A stretch of 64,000 nt of DNA, from assembly GCA_044426085.1 (NCBI GenBank), contig JAWXUU010000005.1, forward strand, positions 76,182 through 140,181, written 5' to 3'. The stretch comes from JAWXUU01 sp044426085 (GTDB taxonomy: Bacteria; Bacillota; Clostridia; Christensenellales; CAMQZB01). Of the stretch, positions 24,625-34,440 are shown piece after piece (the first letter of the stretch is position 1; each line of letters begins with the position of its first letter). The notes beneath the pieces are model-generated. The model did no database searches. It was not told where the DNA came from and saw only the letters and a program-made list of their open reading frames with translations. A program made the translations under genes and the position numbers.

Positions 24625-25791
24625 ACATCCCCCGACGTCCATCCCCCCGACGTCCCTCCCCTCCGCCACTTCCATTTGCAATTGAACTTCTTTTGAGAAG
24701 ATTGAATAAACAAGGTCGGATTTTTGCATTTGGGATAGGATTTTTTTCTGTTTTTTGCCTAGGGTTTGGATATCTTTTGTTCGTTTGATAAGTTTAATTC
24801 CTAAATCTTGAGAAAACAAGTCGGTTCTTTCTTTTTTCACGGCGAGAACTTTCAAGAATTTCACGTGTTTTTTTGCAAATTTCACGTCAGATTTAGTGAT
24901 GTTCAAAACGTTTTTCACGCTCATTCGCTTGATTCTTGCAAGGGTGTATCGCTTGGATTTTATCTTCATTGCGTATTCAGAAAAACCGTCGAAATCATTT
25001 TGGAACATCAAGTTTTCAAGCCCTTCGGAAACTTCCGAAATATCTTCGCGCTCTTTCCCAAAAATGCCTTGATAACTTGCCAAAACGCCCAGTGAAGAGC
25101 AGTCTACAATATCGCTTTCCAAAAGCAATTCGAACGCTTTTGTTGGCATGTATTGTCTGGCTTTTTCAGTGTCGCCCGCAAGAAGGCAAGAACGGATAAA
25201 ACTCGCACTTGCAAATTCCCCCTGTGGATTTTCGCTGTCGTGGTCGCTACCGATTCGCTTGATAGTTTCAAATTCGCCTTTGAACCCCACTTTTTTCCCC
25301 GCGCGGATGTATTCTACCCCCAAAACGTCGTTTGGCGATAACGAAAATTCGCTTCCGCTTTCAAGGTGGGTGTCTGATTTTGCCTTTGCGAAAGTTGTTC
25401 CCTTCGCGAGATTTTTCGAAAGTGATTTTTTGAAATATTTATCTTCGGAAAAGTCCGCCTGTGCTTGAAGCCTTGTGATGTTGCCACATTCGCTTCCAAA
25501 AAGCACTCTGTCCACCCCTTTGATTTGAGAAATCAACTTCATCGCGCCAAACGCAAATGTTTCTGCATTGCAACAAGAAAAGTGCACGGGCAGTTCGCAA
25601 ACCATGTCCGCCCCCGCAAGAACAGCCATTTTTGCGCGCACGTGTTTTGGCAAAATACTGCCTTCCCCACGCTGAACGAAATTACCGCTCATAATGCAAA
25701 TGACAGTGTCGCCGTTTTCCGATGCTTTTTTTATTATATGTTTGTGCCCGTTTGTTATGGGATTGAATTCCGAGATAATTGCAGTTATCAT
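24622..25791 (-). CDS. tmcAL: tRNA(Met) cytidine acetate ligase
   Basis: 389 residues (YlbM). In Bacillus subtilis TmcAL activates acetate with ATP and forms N4-acetylcytidine at the elongator tRNA-Met wobble base. The HIGH-like ATP site is seen in ISEFNPITNGHKHIIK and the family block MSGNFVQRGEGS follows. ackA, an acetate-linked gene, is divergent upstream. The C-terminus (GRDVGGMDVGG) is encoded by a short tandem repeat and the TAG stop is the end of repeat element C, so the native tail has probably been altered. Confidence 0.93.
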   Translation of the reverse strand: MITAIISEFNPITNGHKHIIKKASENGDTVICIMSGNFVQRGEGSILPKHVRAKMAVLAGADMVCELPVHFSCCNAETFAFGAMKLISQIKGVDRVLFGSECGNITRLQAQADFSEDKYFKKSLSKNLAKGTTFAKAKSDTHLESGSEFSLSPNDVLGVEYIRAGKKVGFKGEFETIKRIGSDHDSENPQGEFASASFIRSCLLAGDTEKARQYMPTKAFELLLESDIVDCSSLGVLASYQGIFGKEREDISEVSEGLENLMFQNDFDGFSEYAMKIKSKRYTLARIKRMSVKNVLNITKSDVKFAKKHVKFLKVLAVKKERTDLFSQDLGIKLIKRTKDIQTLGKKQKKILSQMQKSDLVYSIFSKEVQLQMEVAEGRDVGGMDVGGC

Positions 25792-26089
25792 ATTTTCTCC
25801 TGGCTGTGCTGTCTTTTTTTCTTATTATACCACACCACCCAAAAAAAATGTATGGTTTTAATGGGATTTTGCATAAAATCAAGCCTTTTTTGGTGGCGAG
25901 ATTGCACTGTGCACTTTTTTGGCGTGCAACTGAAGATTAATCTTGCAAATCGCTCAGTATTTTGCAATAAAATAACAAAAAAATCAAAATAAAAAAGCGA
26001 GTTTGCAAAAGTGTGTGATTTTCCCCATAACAAAAGGGAATTTGATAAAAATTAAACAAAGATTTTTGCGATTTTTTACGCTACAACCC
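25792..26089. other. Gene-free divergent region between tmcAL and ackA
   Basis: About 300 bases without a credible gene. A TATAAT read on the minus strand (25824-25829) is the probable -10 of tmcAL. The rest is AT-rich with no strong hairpin or known riboswitch pattern. Confidence 0.5.
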
Positions 26090-26118
26090 TTTACAAATCG
26101 ACATATTTATTATATAAT
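26090..26118 (+). promoter_or_regulatory. Promoter of ackA
   Basis: TTTACA, 17 bases, TATAAT, followed by a 57-nt leader and ribosome site GGGGGTAG. Confidence 0.8.
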
Positions 26119-26175
26119 AACAAGGTTATAAAAACAAAATATTAGAAATAAAATTATAAACACGGGGGTAGTATA

Positions 26176-27387
26176 ATGAATATACTAGTTATCAATGCTG
26201 GATCTTCATCACTTAAATATCAATTGATTGACATGAGCGATGAAAGTGTAGTTGCAAAAGGTCTTTGTGAAAGAATCGGAATCGCAGGAAGCAAGCTAAG
26301 CGGAAAAGGCAAGGGTGGAAACTCTTTCGAAATCGCTAGCGACATGCCAACTCATGACGTAGCAATCAAAATGGTTCTCGATAACCTTGTAAGTGAAGAA
26401 AACGGCGTTATCGCATCAATGGACGAAATCGTTGCTGTTGGTCACAGGGTTTTGCACTCTGGACTAGACTTCAAAGGATCTGTTCTTGTTGACGACAGCG
26501 TTATGGTAATCAACGATAAAAATGCAGAACTCGGACCACTCCACATGCCAGCAAACATCTCTGGTATCAAAGCTTGTCAAGCTGCAATGCCAACAACTCC
26601 AAACGTTTGTGTTTTCGACACAGCGTTCCATTCAACAATGCCTGATTATGCCGCACTATACGCTATCCCATACGAAGCATACACAGACTGGAATATCAAA
26701 AAATACGGTTTCCACGGAACAAGCCACCAATTTGTTTCTGGCGAAGCTGCAAAATACCTTGGCAGAAACGATTTGAAAATCGTCACTTGTCACCTTGGCA
26801 ACGGTTCTTCTCTCGCTTGCGTGAAAGACGGAATTTGTATCGATACAACTATGGGACTAACACCGCTTGAAGGCGTTCCAATGGGAACAAGATCTGGCGA
26901 TATCGACCCAGCAGCAATCGAATTTATCAGCCACAAATCAGGAATGACAGTTGAAGAAACTATTACATACCTAAACAAAAAATCAGGAATGCTTGGTATT
27001 TCTGGTGTTTCAAGTGACTTCAGAGACCTTTGCAAAGGCGCAGAAGAAGGACACGAAAGATGCAAACTTGCACTTGATATGTTCAACTATCACGTAAAAA
27101 AATACGTTGGTTCATTCATCGCAGTTATGGGTGGTGTTGATTGTATCGTCTTCACTGGTGGCGTTGGTGAAAACACAGAAGTTGTAAGAAACGATGTTTT
27201 GTCAACTCTTGGCTACGCTGGTGTAGAAATCGATCCAGAACTCAACAAGAAATATTCAAACGGAAAAGTTTATGCAAACGGCATAACAGAAATCCAATCT
27301 GCAAACTCAAAAGTTAAAGTTTTGGTTATCCCAACTAACGAAGAACTCGTTATCGCAAGAGAAACTTTGGCGCTAGCTTGCAACTAA
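26176..27387 (+). CDS. ackA: Acetate kinase
   Basis: Interconverts acetyl phosphate + ADP and acetate + ATP, the ATP-forming step of acetate fermentation. 403 residues, the usual length. ASKHA-family motifs are all present: NAGSSSLKYQ (6-15), GHRVLHSG, FDTAFHSTMP, HLGNGSSLACV, GTRSGDIDP and GGVGEN. Codon use is strongly biased (AAC, ATC, GCA), suggesting high expression. Its partner pta is not adjacent in this window. Confidence 0.98.
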   Translation: MNILVINAGSSSLKYQLIDMSDESVVAKGLCERIGIAGSKLSGKGKGGNSFEIASDMPTHDVAIKMVLDNLVSEENGVIASMDEIVAVGHRVLHSGLDFKGSVLVDDSVMVINDKNAELGPLHMPANISGIKACQAAMPTTPNVCVFDTAFHSTMPDYAALYAIPYEAYTDWNIKKYGFHGTSHQFVSGEAAKYLGRNDLKIVTCHLGNGSSLACVKDGICIDTTMGLTPLEGVPMGTRSGDIDPAAIEFISHKSGMTVEETITYLNKKSGMLGISGVSSDFRDLCKGAEEGHERCKLALDMFNYHVKKYVGSFIAVMGGVDCIVFTGGVGENTEVVRNDVLSTLGYAGVEIDPELNKKYSNGKVYANGITEIQSANSKVKVLVIPTNEELVIARETLALACN

Positions 27388-27438
27388 GAAAAAACTACGC
27401 AATTATTCCATAAATATCTGAAAATCATGCAAAATTGA

Positions 27439-27467
27439 TTGACAAACAACAAGGCTGTATGTATAAT
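27439..27467 (+). promoter_or_regulatory. Promoter of rpmF
   Basis: TTGACA, 17 bases, TATAAT: a perfect sigma-A consensus, as expected for a ribosomal protein gene. Confidence 0.9.
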
Positions 27468-27479
27468 AGGGTGGTATTT

Positions 27480-27503
27480 ATGAAAAAAATAGTCATCAAG
27501 TAA
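27480..27503 (+). CDS. Seven-codon leader frame before rpmF
   Basis: ATG AAA AAA ATA GTC ATC AAG TAA, preceded by GGGTGG. Its stop codon overlaps the rpmF ribosome site (TAAGGAGG). It occupies the place where a YceD (DUF177) gene usually precedes rpmF. It could be a coupling leader peptide or chance. Confidence 0.3.
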   Translation: MKKIVIK

Positions 27504-27517
27504 GGAGGTGCAACAAT

Positions 27518-27706
27518 ATGGCAGTACCAAAAAGAAAGATATCAAAACAAAGAGGTAACACAAGATTCGCAAACTGGAAAGCAACAGCTCCAACAATCAG
27601 CGAATGCCCACATTGCCATGAAATGAAGCTATCACACAGAGTTTGTAAACAATGTGGCTACTATGATGGCAAACAAATCGTGGTTCAAAAAGTAAAAGAA
27701 GACTAA
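27518..27706 (+). CDS. rpmF: 50S ribosomal protein L32
   Basis: 62 residues, starting MAVPKRKISKQRGNTR as in all L32 proteins. It carries a zinc ribbon: CPHC at about residues 32-35 and CKQC at 46-49. This is the C+ (zinc-binding) form of L32. It is followed by a terminator and then plsX, the conserved rpmF-plsX order. Confidence 0.97.
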   Translation: MAVPKRKISKQRGNTRFANWKATAPTISECPHCHEMKLSHRVCKQCGYYDGKQIVVQKVKED

Positions 27707-27726
27707 TTCTTTAACAGTGAAATTAT

Positions 27727-27756
27727 AAGTGCAGATTTTTTATCTGCACTTTTTTC
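27727..27756 (+). terminator. Terminator after rpmF
   Basis: A 10-bp stem AAGTGCAGAT/ATCTGCACTT with a 5-nt loop of T is followed by a T-run. A second small AACACCT/AGGTGTT hairpin with a T-run lies at about 27849-27874. Confidence 0.88.
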
Positions 27757-27876
27757 ATGCCTTTTTTATGCCACAAATAAAACGTTGCGGTGGAATTTTC
27801 CTATCTTTGCTATCGCAATAATGCGGTAAAACTCAATATAAAAAGCAAAACACCTTGATTTTTTAGGTGTTTTTCC

Positions 27877-27905
27877 TTGTGATATCAAGGAAAATATTGT
27901 ATAAT
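27877..27905 (+). promoter_or_regulatory. Promoter of plsX
   Basis: TTGTGA, 17 bases, TATAAT. The FapR operator known from Bacillus is not recognisable here. Confidence 0.75.
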
Positions 27906-27960
27906 AAAAAAGTATATAAAAATGTATATAAAATCTAAAATACGCAAGGGGTAAACCAAA

Positions 27961-28977
27961 ATGAATAAAATCGTAGTTGACGCATTTGGCGGTGACAACG
28001 CACCAGCAGAAATTGTTAAAGGTGCAATAAAAGCAATAGAAGAAAAAGAAGGATTTGGCGTCTTGCTTGTTGGAAAAGAAGAAGAAATTTCAGCAATTTT
28101 GAAAGAAAACAACTGCGCAAGCGACAGAATTGAAATTTTGAACGCGACGGAAGTTATCACAAACGACGACGCTCCAACTTCAGCAATCAGATCAAAAAAG
28201 GATTCCTCACTCGTTCGCGGTTTGGAAACTTTGAAAGAAAAGGAAGATTGTGTTGGTTTTGTTTCTGCGGGAAGCACAGGCGCGGTTCTTGCGGGTGCAC
28301 TTTTCAAACTTGGCAGACTCGACGGCATCGCTCGCCCAGCGCTTGCACCTTCTATGCCATCTGCAAAAGGTTCGGAAGTTGTCATGCTTGATATCGGCGC
28401 AAACGTAGATTGTAAAGCGGAATATTTGGTTCAATTTGCAATCATGGGTTCAAGCTTTTTGAAAAAAGCTCACGGCAATCAAAACCCACGCGTAGCACTT
28501 TTGTCAAACGGTGTGGAAGATAAAAAGGGCAACGAACTCAATAAAACAGCGTTCAAACTTTTGAAAGAAACAAAGGGTATCAACTTTGTTGGCAATATGG
28601 AGGCAAGGGAAATCCTTTCTGGTGACTACGATGTTATCGTAACTGACGGCTTTGCGGGCAATATTGGTCTCAAATCAATGGAAGGTGCAATTCTCACAGT
28701 GTTCTCGTATTTGAAACAAGGAATTATGTCTTCGCTCAAAACAAAGATTGCTGGTGCACTTTTGAAAGGTGTTTTTAAAGATATGAAATCAAAGCTTGAT
28801 TACAACGCAAACGGCGGGGCAGTTTTGCTCGGCGTGAAAAAACCAATCGTGAAATGTCACGGCTCTTCAAAGGCGGATTCAATTGCAAAATCAATCCACC
28901 AATGCTTCGCATTGCACCAATCAAAATTCATCGATAATATCCAAGAAGTGATGAATGAAAATACACAAGAGCAATAA
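27961..28977 (+). CDS. plsX: Phosphate acyltransferase PlsX
   Basis: Converts acyl-ACP to acyl-phosphate, the first step of PlsX/PlsY phospholipid synthesis; a peripheral membrane enzyme. 338 residues. The start DAFGGDNAP matches the family DxxGGDxAP motif, and MLDIGANVDCKAEYLVQFA and VTDGFAGNIGLKSMEG are hallmark blocks. In many Clostridia acpP lies between plsX and rnc; here rnc follows after 10 bases without acpP. Confidence 0.96.
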   Translation: MNKIVVDAFGGDNAPAEIVKGAIKAIEEKEGFGVLLVGKEEEISAILKENNCASDRIEILNATEVITNDDAPTSAIRSKKDSSLVRGLETLKEKEDCVGFVSAGSTGAVLAGALFKLGRLDGIARPALAPSMPSAKGSEVVMLDIGANVDCKAEYLVQFAIMGSSFLKKAHGNQNPRVALLSNGVEDKKGNELNKTAFKLLKETKGINFVGNMEAREILSGDYDVIVTDGFAGNIGLKSMEGAILTVFSYLKQGIMSSLKTKIAGALLKGVFKDMKSKLDYNANGGAVLLGVKKPIVKCHGSSKADSIAKSIHQCFALHQSKFIDNIQEVMNENTQEQ

Positions 28978-28987
28978 GCGAGAATAA

Positions 28988-29659
28988 ATGAACACACAAG
29001 AAATCGAAAAACTGATTGGCTACACATTCAAAGATAAACAACTTTTGATAAAATCGCTTACCCATTCATCTTTCAACAAAAGAAAGGAAAATTATGAAAA
29101 ACTTGAGTTTTTTGGGGATGCTTATTTGAATTTTGCAATTGCAAAGTATCTTTTTGAAACCCACAAAAAACTTTCCGTTGGCGAGATGACAAAGCTTCGC
29201 GCGCAAATTGTATGCACGGAAAATCTTCGCAATGCAACAAAGCGATTGGGGCTTTGGGATTTTGTTAGGCGAGATGACAACGCAAGGTCGCTTGACGCTT
29301 CAAAAAAGCTTTTTGCGGATGTCTTTGAAAGTATCGTTGGCGCAATATATACCGACGGCGGAGAAGAACAAAGCCGAGAATTTATTTTTCGCGCATTGGA
29401 AAAAGAAATCAAAATGTGCGTAAGCCAAGATGTTTTAACAGATTATAAAACAACTTTGCAAGAATATATCCAAGGTGAAAAACTCGGTGAAATTTCTTAT
29501 GATTCAACGGATGTTTCCCACAACCCACAATCGCCGTATTTTGAAACGTCGCTTAAAGTTGACGGCAAAAAAGTTGCAAAAGGCTGTGGAGAAAGCAAGA
29601 AAAAAGCAAGCCAAGCTTGTGCAAAAAACGCACTGATAAAATACGGGATAATAAAATAA
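28988..29659 (+). CDS. rnc: Ribonuclease III
   Basis: Cleaves double-stranded RNA in rRNA processing and mRNA decay. 223 residues. The signature is KLEFFGDAYL, with a second pair of acidic residues in DVFESIVGAIYTDGG. A C-terminal double-stranded RNA-binding domain lies at about residues 155-222 (TTLQEYIQGEKLGEISY...ASQACAKNAL). The start is 10 bases after plsX. It is followed by smc, as in Bacillus. Confidence 0.96.
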   Translation: MNTQEIEKLIGYTFKDKQLLIKSLTHSSFNKRKENYEKLEFFGDAYLNFAIAKYLFETHKKLSVGEMTKLRAQIVCTENLRNATKRLGLWDFVRRDDNARSLDASKKLFADVFESIVGAIYTDGGEEQSREFIFRALEKEIKMCVSQDVLTDYKTTLQEYIQGEKLGEISYDSTDVSHNPQSPYFETSLKVDGKKVAKGCGESKKKASQACAKNALIKYGIIK

Positions 29660-29703
29660 CTCAGGAAATATAGGGAAATAAAAAACACAAAGCAGGTGGA
29701 AAG

Positions 29704-32700
29704 GTGAAACTAACTAAAATCGAAATCTACGGATTCAAATCATTTTATAACAGAACGGAGATAACGCCGGGAGAAAAAATCACAGCAATCGTTGGACCAA
29801 ACGGCTGTGGCAAATCTAACGTTGCCGATGCCATTCGTTGGGTAATGGGTGAACAAAGCTCAAAAATCCTACGTGGCTCTTCAATGTCGGATGTGATTTT
29901 CAACGGCACAGCCAAAAGAAAATCTCTTTCGTATGCCGAAGTTTCGCTGTGTTTTGATAACGCTGATGGTGCAATGCCACTTGAATATGCCGAAGTCACA
30001 ATCACTCGCAAACTTTACAGAAGTGGAGAAAGTGAATACCTAATAAACGGCAAAACATCAAGGCTTAAAGATATCACAAACCTTATTCGCTCAAGCAAAA
30101 TGGGCAGGGAAGGTTATTCAATAATCGGACAAGGCAAGGTTGAAGAATTCATCAATTCCAAACCGGAAGAAAGAAGAGCACTGTTTGACGAAGCAACAGG
30201 CATCGCGGGTGCAAAACAAAAGCGTGCGGAATCAGAACGCAAGCTTTCAAGAACGGATGAAAACCTTATAAGATATAAAGATATCTTGCAAGAAATCGAT
30301 AGAACGCTTTTGCCACTTGAATCGCAAGCGGAGTCGGCAAGAAAATATTTCACGCTAAAGGAAAGCTTGAAATATAACGAAGTCAACTATTATATCCACA
30401 AAAAAGATTCAAGAAATAAAGAACTAGAAACAGTTCTCAAAAAGATTGAAGCACTTTCAGAAGAGCTATCGCAAAAACAATCTAACCTTGAAAAAGCCAA
30501 CGCGCAATATATCGAAATTCTAGATAATATGGACGGCGCAGATGATAAAATCAAACAGCTCCACCAAAAGCAATTGGATTTTTCACTGCTCAAGGAAAAA
30601 GAAGATGGCAAACGCAAATTGCACGAACAAAAAGTGGATTTCTTGTACGCTCAACTTGAAAGCGTTCAAGACCAAACTGCGAGAATCGAAAGAAGCTTGA
30701 AAGAAGACGGCGAAAAGCAAAAGGCAATCTTATCAGAAGTTGAAAAACTTCTCGAAAGCGTTGAAAAAACAGAAAATGAAGGCGGAAATCTAAACCTTGA
30801 ATACGGCGAAGTTGTCGCACAAAGGGAAGCTATCGCAAGAAAAATCGAAGAATTCGAAAAGCGTGAAAAGGAAAACATCTATTCTGCAAGCGACCTTTCA
30901 AGCGAGATTGCAAAGCTGGATTTTGAAATGAATTCAATCGAAAGCCAAATTCTTGAACTGTCTGAAAGAAAAGCTGTGCTTGATAAAGAAACTAAAGCCA
31001 AAACGGCGGAAAAAGAAGAATGCAACGCCCGCGGTGCAAGCGTGCTTGACAAAATCGACGCACTTCATAAACAGCGGTTCGAAGGTGAAGCAAGCGTTCA
31101 GGAAAAAAGCTTGAAGCTTGATAAAATAAAAGAAAACATCGCAACTTGCGAAAAGTTCGTTCACGAGAGCACTGCTCGCGAGAAAATGGTGCAAGAATTG
31201 CAAAATTCATATGAAGGGTATTCTTCAGCGGTCAAAAAATTGCTTAAGGATTCAGATCACAACGAAACTTTATCTTCAAAAATCAACGGCACTGTCGCAA
31301 ACCTTGTGAAAGTTCCAAAAGGGCTTGAAATGGCAATTGAATCAGCACTTCAAAACGCTTTCCAAAACGTGGTTGTGCCTAGCGTTCAAGATGCGAAATC
31401 GCTTATATCGTATCTCAGAAACAACCACTATGGTCAAGTGACTTTCTTGCCACTAGACACCGTGAAACCAAGAAGCTTGCGTGGCGACCAAATGTCGGTT
31501 CTTCGCGAAAATGGCGTGCTTGGCATTGCTTGCGACCTTGTTTCATTTGATAAAAAGTATCAAACAGCTTTCGAAAGTTTGCTTGGTGCAGTTGTCGTTG
31601 TTGAAGATATAGACAGCGGCATTGCGGTTCAAAAAAGATATAATTCCGGCTTTAAAATTGTCACAAAGCTTGGCGAAATTTTCGCAACTTCCGGCTCGGT
31701 TACGGGCGGGTCAGCAAAGCAAGGTGTGGGCAATGTTCTGTCCTATCAAAACCGCCTTGAAGATATTGCAAACGAAAGGGATAAAGCCGCCACCAAACAG
31801 CGCGACCTTGAATCGCTTTTCTCAGTTTTGCAAACAACGATTGATAAAGAACGCAAAGTGGTTTCTGATATATCTTCTCAAATGCAAAAGCTTGAAGTGG
31901 AAAAAGCACAAAGCATAGAAAGTTTGAAAAGTGTTTCCATTGCAGAACAGCGTGGAATTTTCGAACTTCGCGGTGTGAATCAAAAATTGGAAATCGTGTC
32001 AGAACGTACGCTTGAAATCACTAAGGAAAAACAAAGCCTAGAAAGCGTTTCTCGCGAAATGCAAAAGTCTGGCAAAGAAACAACTGGTGAAGTTGTATCG
32101 TTGAAAGAAAACTTGCAAAAAGCCACTGCAAAAGCCGACGAAATTGCTTCGTTGCTTGCGGAAAAAAATCTTCAGCTTGCGAAAATCAACGGCGAAATCC
32201 AAAACGCGAAACAGCGTGAAAGTGCCGTTTTGGAAAACGTATCGCAAAACGAATTTTTGCTTGCATCATGCGATGAAAGCCACGATAAAATCAAGGGCGA
32301 AATTGCAGATTTGAAAGCGGAAGTGTTTGAAGAAATCGACCAAACATATATAAATAATTTGAAAGGCGAAATCGCAAGCGTAGAAAGCTTCAAGAAAACC
32401 CTTTCGGAAAACTTGCAAAAACTCGACGTTCAAAAGGGCTATGCCACAATCGAAGTTCAAAAACTTACAGCGAAAAAACAAAGCCTTGAAACCAGTGCAG
32501 AGGACGATTCCGAACTTACAATGCTGTTTGAATCGCTTGGCGACGAATATGGCGAAATAGACTTTGCCCGCGAAAAGGACGAAGCCTACAACCCAAGCGG
32601 AGCGAAGCTAGCAATAAAGAAACTAAAAGGCGAAATCTTCGCACTTGGCAACATCAACACAGGTGCAATCGAAGAATACGCAAATCTTCTTTCGCGTCAC

Positions 32701-33252
32701 AACGAAATGACATCCCACAAAGAAGACATGGAAAAAGCTGGCGAAGATTTAAGAAAAGTTATCGACAGCTTGAATTTGGAAATGAACAACACATTCTTTG
32801 ACGAGTTTGAAAAAATCGGCGAAAACTTCAACCAAATATTCTCCGAACTGTTTGGCGGTGGCAACGCAAAACTGAAACTCATCGAAAACGAAAGTGGCGA
32901 CAATCTGACATACGGCATAGATATCGAAGCCAAACCACCTGGAAAAACGCTTCAAAGCATGACGCTACTATCAGGTGGCGAAAAAGCACTCACAGCAATT
33001 GCAATCATCATCGCAATCATGCGTGCAAGACCAATGCCATTCTGCGTGTTCGACGAAATCGAAGCGGCGCTTGACGATGTAAATTGCAGAAGATTTGCAA
33101 GCTACATCAAAAACTTTGCCGACGCAACACAATTTATAATCATCACCCACAAAAAATCGACAATGGAAGTTGCCAACAATCTGTTTGGCGTTACGATGGA
33201 AGAAAAAGGACTTTCTAAACTCGTTTCTGTTTCTATAAGCGATGTTTCGTGA
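29704..33252 (+). CDS. smc: Chromosome segregation ATPase SMC
   Basis: 1182 residues. The N-terminal ATPase has the P-loop GPNGCGKSN (31-39). Two long coiled coils flank a hinge at about 500-650 (HNETLSSKINGTVANLV...TSGSVTGGSAKQG). The C-terminal head carries the ABC signature LLSGGEKAL and Walker B VFDEIEAALDD. It condenses and organises newly replicated chromosomes with ScpAB, which are not in this window. The start is a GTG with AAAGGTGGAAAG before it. It is followed by ftsY. Confidence 0.97.
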   Translation: MKLTKIEIYGFKSFYNRTEITPGEKITAIVGPNGCGKSNVADAIRWVMGEQSSKILRGSSMSDVIFNGTAKRKSLSYAEVSLCFDNADGAMPLEYAEVTITRKLYRSGESEYLINGKTSRLKDITNLIRSSKMGREGYSIIGQGKVEEFINSKPEERRALFDEATGIAGAKQKRAESERKLSRTDENLIRYKDILQEIDRTLLPLESQAESARKYFTLKESLKYNEVNYYIHKKDSRNKELETVLKKIEALSEELSQKQSNLEKANAQYIEILDNMDGADDKIKQLHQKQLDFSLLKEKEDGKRKLHEQKVDFLYAQLESVQDQTARIERSLKEDGEKQKAILSEVEKLLESVEKTENEGGNLNLEYGEVVAQREAIARKIEEFEKREKENIYSASDLSSEIAKLDFEMNSIESQILELSERKAVLDKETKAKTAEKEECNARGASVLDKIDALHKQRFEGEASVQEKSLKLDKIKENIATCEKFVHESTAREKMVQELQNSYEGYSSAVKKLLKDSDHNETLSSKINGTVANLVKVPKGLEMAIESALQNAFQNVVVPSVQDAKSLISYLRNNHYGQVTFLPLDTVKPRSLRGDQMSVLRENGVLGIACDLVSFDKKYQTAFESLLGAVVVVEDIDSGIAVQKRYNSGFKIVTKLGEIFATSGSVTGGSAKQGVGNVLSYQNRLEDIANERDKAATKQRDLESLFSVLQTTIDKERKVVSDISSQMQKLEVEKAQSIESLKSVSIAEQRGIFELRGVNQKLEIVSERTLEITKEKQSLESVSREMQKSGKETTGEVVSLKENLQKATAKADEIASLLAEKNLQLAKINGEIQNAKQRESAVLENVSQNEFLLASCDESHDKIKGEIADLKAEVFEEIDQTYINNLKGEIASVESFKKTLSENLQKLDVQKGYATIEVQKLTAKKQSLETSAEDDSELTMLFESLGDEYGEIDFAREKDEAYNPSGAKLAIKKLKGEIFALGNINTGAIEEYANLLSRHNEMTSHKEDMEKAGEDLRKVIDSLNLEMNNTFFDEFEKIGENFNQIFSELFGGGNAKLKLIENESGDNLTYGIDIEAKPPGKTLQSMTLLSGGEKALTAIAIIIAIMRARPMPFCVFDEIEAALDDVNCRRFASYIKNFADATQFIIITHKKSTMEVANNLFGVTMEEKGLSKLVSVSISDVS

Positions 33253-33279
33253 GAAAAATTTTAATAAAAAGGAAAACAT

Positions 33280-34173
33280 ATGGGACTATTTGATAAATTT
33301 AAACAAGGCTTAAAAAAGACAAAAGACAACCTTTTTTCTGCAGTTTCAAGCATATTCACAGGCAAAATAGATGACGAGTTTTATGAAGAATTAGAATTTG
33401 CGCTCATCTCTGCCGACGTTTCTCCACAGACTTCTATGGATATGATTGACATGCTTAAGGATAAAGTGAAAGAAAACAAAATCACCGATCTTGACGGTGT
33501 GAGAATTGCCCTTCGCGAGATAATAACACAGCTGCTTGAAGAATGCAACACCCTAGAAATCCAAACGCCTTGCGTTATTATGATGGTGGGTGTGAACGGT
33601 GTTGGCAAAACAACAACTATCGGAAAACTCACAAACTATTTCAAATCACAAAAGAAAGAAGTGGTGCTTGTTGCGGCGGACACTTTCCGTGCGGCGGCAG
33701 CAGAACAGCTTACAGTTTGGGCGGAAAGAAGCAAAGTTCGTATCATCAAACAATCCGCGGGTGCAGACCCAGCAGCAGTTGTTTTCGACGGTGTTTCTTC
33801 GGCAAAATCAAAAGGGACAGACATTCTTTTGGTGGACACAGCGGGAAGACTTCACAACAAAGTCAACCTTATGCAAGAACTTGAAAAAATGGAAAGGGTT
33901 GTCGCAAGAGAATATCCAGAAGCACACTTTTATAAATTCATGGTGCTAGATGCAGTCACAGGTCAAAACGCTGTCAACCAAGTGGAAGCTTTCAATGAAG
34001 CTGTTGATATCGATGGAATTGTGCTCACAAAACTTGACGGCACAGCAAAAGGTGGCGTTGCAATCACAATTGCAAAAGATAAAGAAATGCCAATCTGCTT
34101 TATCGGACTTGGCGAACAAATCGACGATTTGCAAGAATTCGACGCAAAAAGTTTCGCGGAAGCCATCATATAA
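33280..34173 (+). CDS. ftsY: Signal recognition particle receptor FtsY
   Basis: SRP receptor GTPase that docks ribosome-SRP complexes at the membrane. 297 residues, with only a short N-terminal extension before the N domain. GTPase motifs: GVNGVGKTTT (G1), DTFRAAA, DTAGR (G3) and TKLDGTAKGG (G4). It forms one cluster with ylxM-ffh downstream, separated by repeat copy D. A weak AT-rich hairpin (AAAAAATC/GATTTTTT, about 34184-34203) follows its stop. Confidence 0.97.
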   Translation: MGLFDKFKQGLKKTKDNLFSAVSSIFTGKIDDEFYEELEFALISADVSPQTSMDMIDMLKDKVKENKITDLDGVRIALREIITQLLEECNTLEIQTPCVIMMVGVNGVGKTTTIGKLTNYFKSQKKEVVLVAADTFRAAAAEQLTVWAERSKVRIIKQSAGADPAAVVFDGVSSAKSKGTDILLVDTAGRLHNKVNLMQELEKMERVVAREYPEAHFYKFMVLDAVTGQNAVNQVEAFNEAVDIDGIVLTKLDGTAKGGVAITIAKDKEMPICFIGLGEQIDDLQEFDAKSFAEAII

Positions 34174-34204
34174 AAAATCGAAATAAAAAATCGGAGATTT
34201 TTTA

Positions 34205-34413
34205 TTTAATTAAAAATTAAAAATTAAAAATTAAAAATTGTGGTAAGGCACTCGCAAGCTCGTGCACTCAATTTATATTTGGACACTAAAAAAGGAACGC
34301 TATTTTTATATAGTAGCGTTTCTTTTGTTGTTTACTATTATATTGAAAAGCACGAAGCAAAGCTGAGTGCATTACCACAATTTTTAATTTTTAATTTTTA
34401 ATTTTTAATTAAT
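34205..34413. repeat. Interspersed inverted-repeat element, copy D
   Basis: The arms are four to five units of AAAAATT leading to GTGGTAAGGCACTCGC on the left, and the mirror GAGTGCATTACCACAATTTTT plus the same units on the right. The central hairpin AACGCTA/TAGCGTT with a T-run (34297-34325) looks like a terminator. It lies between ftsY and the ylxM promoter. Confidence 0.8.
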
Positions 34414-34440
34414 AAAGATATACTAGACAAGCAATTTCAC

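Noticed and set aside
25465..25992. 175-residue plus-strand frame over tmcAL and the ackA gap
   Set aside because: It is antisense to the well-supported tmcAL gene, has atypical composition and no ribosome site.
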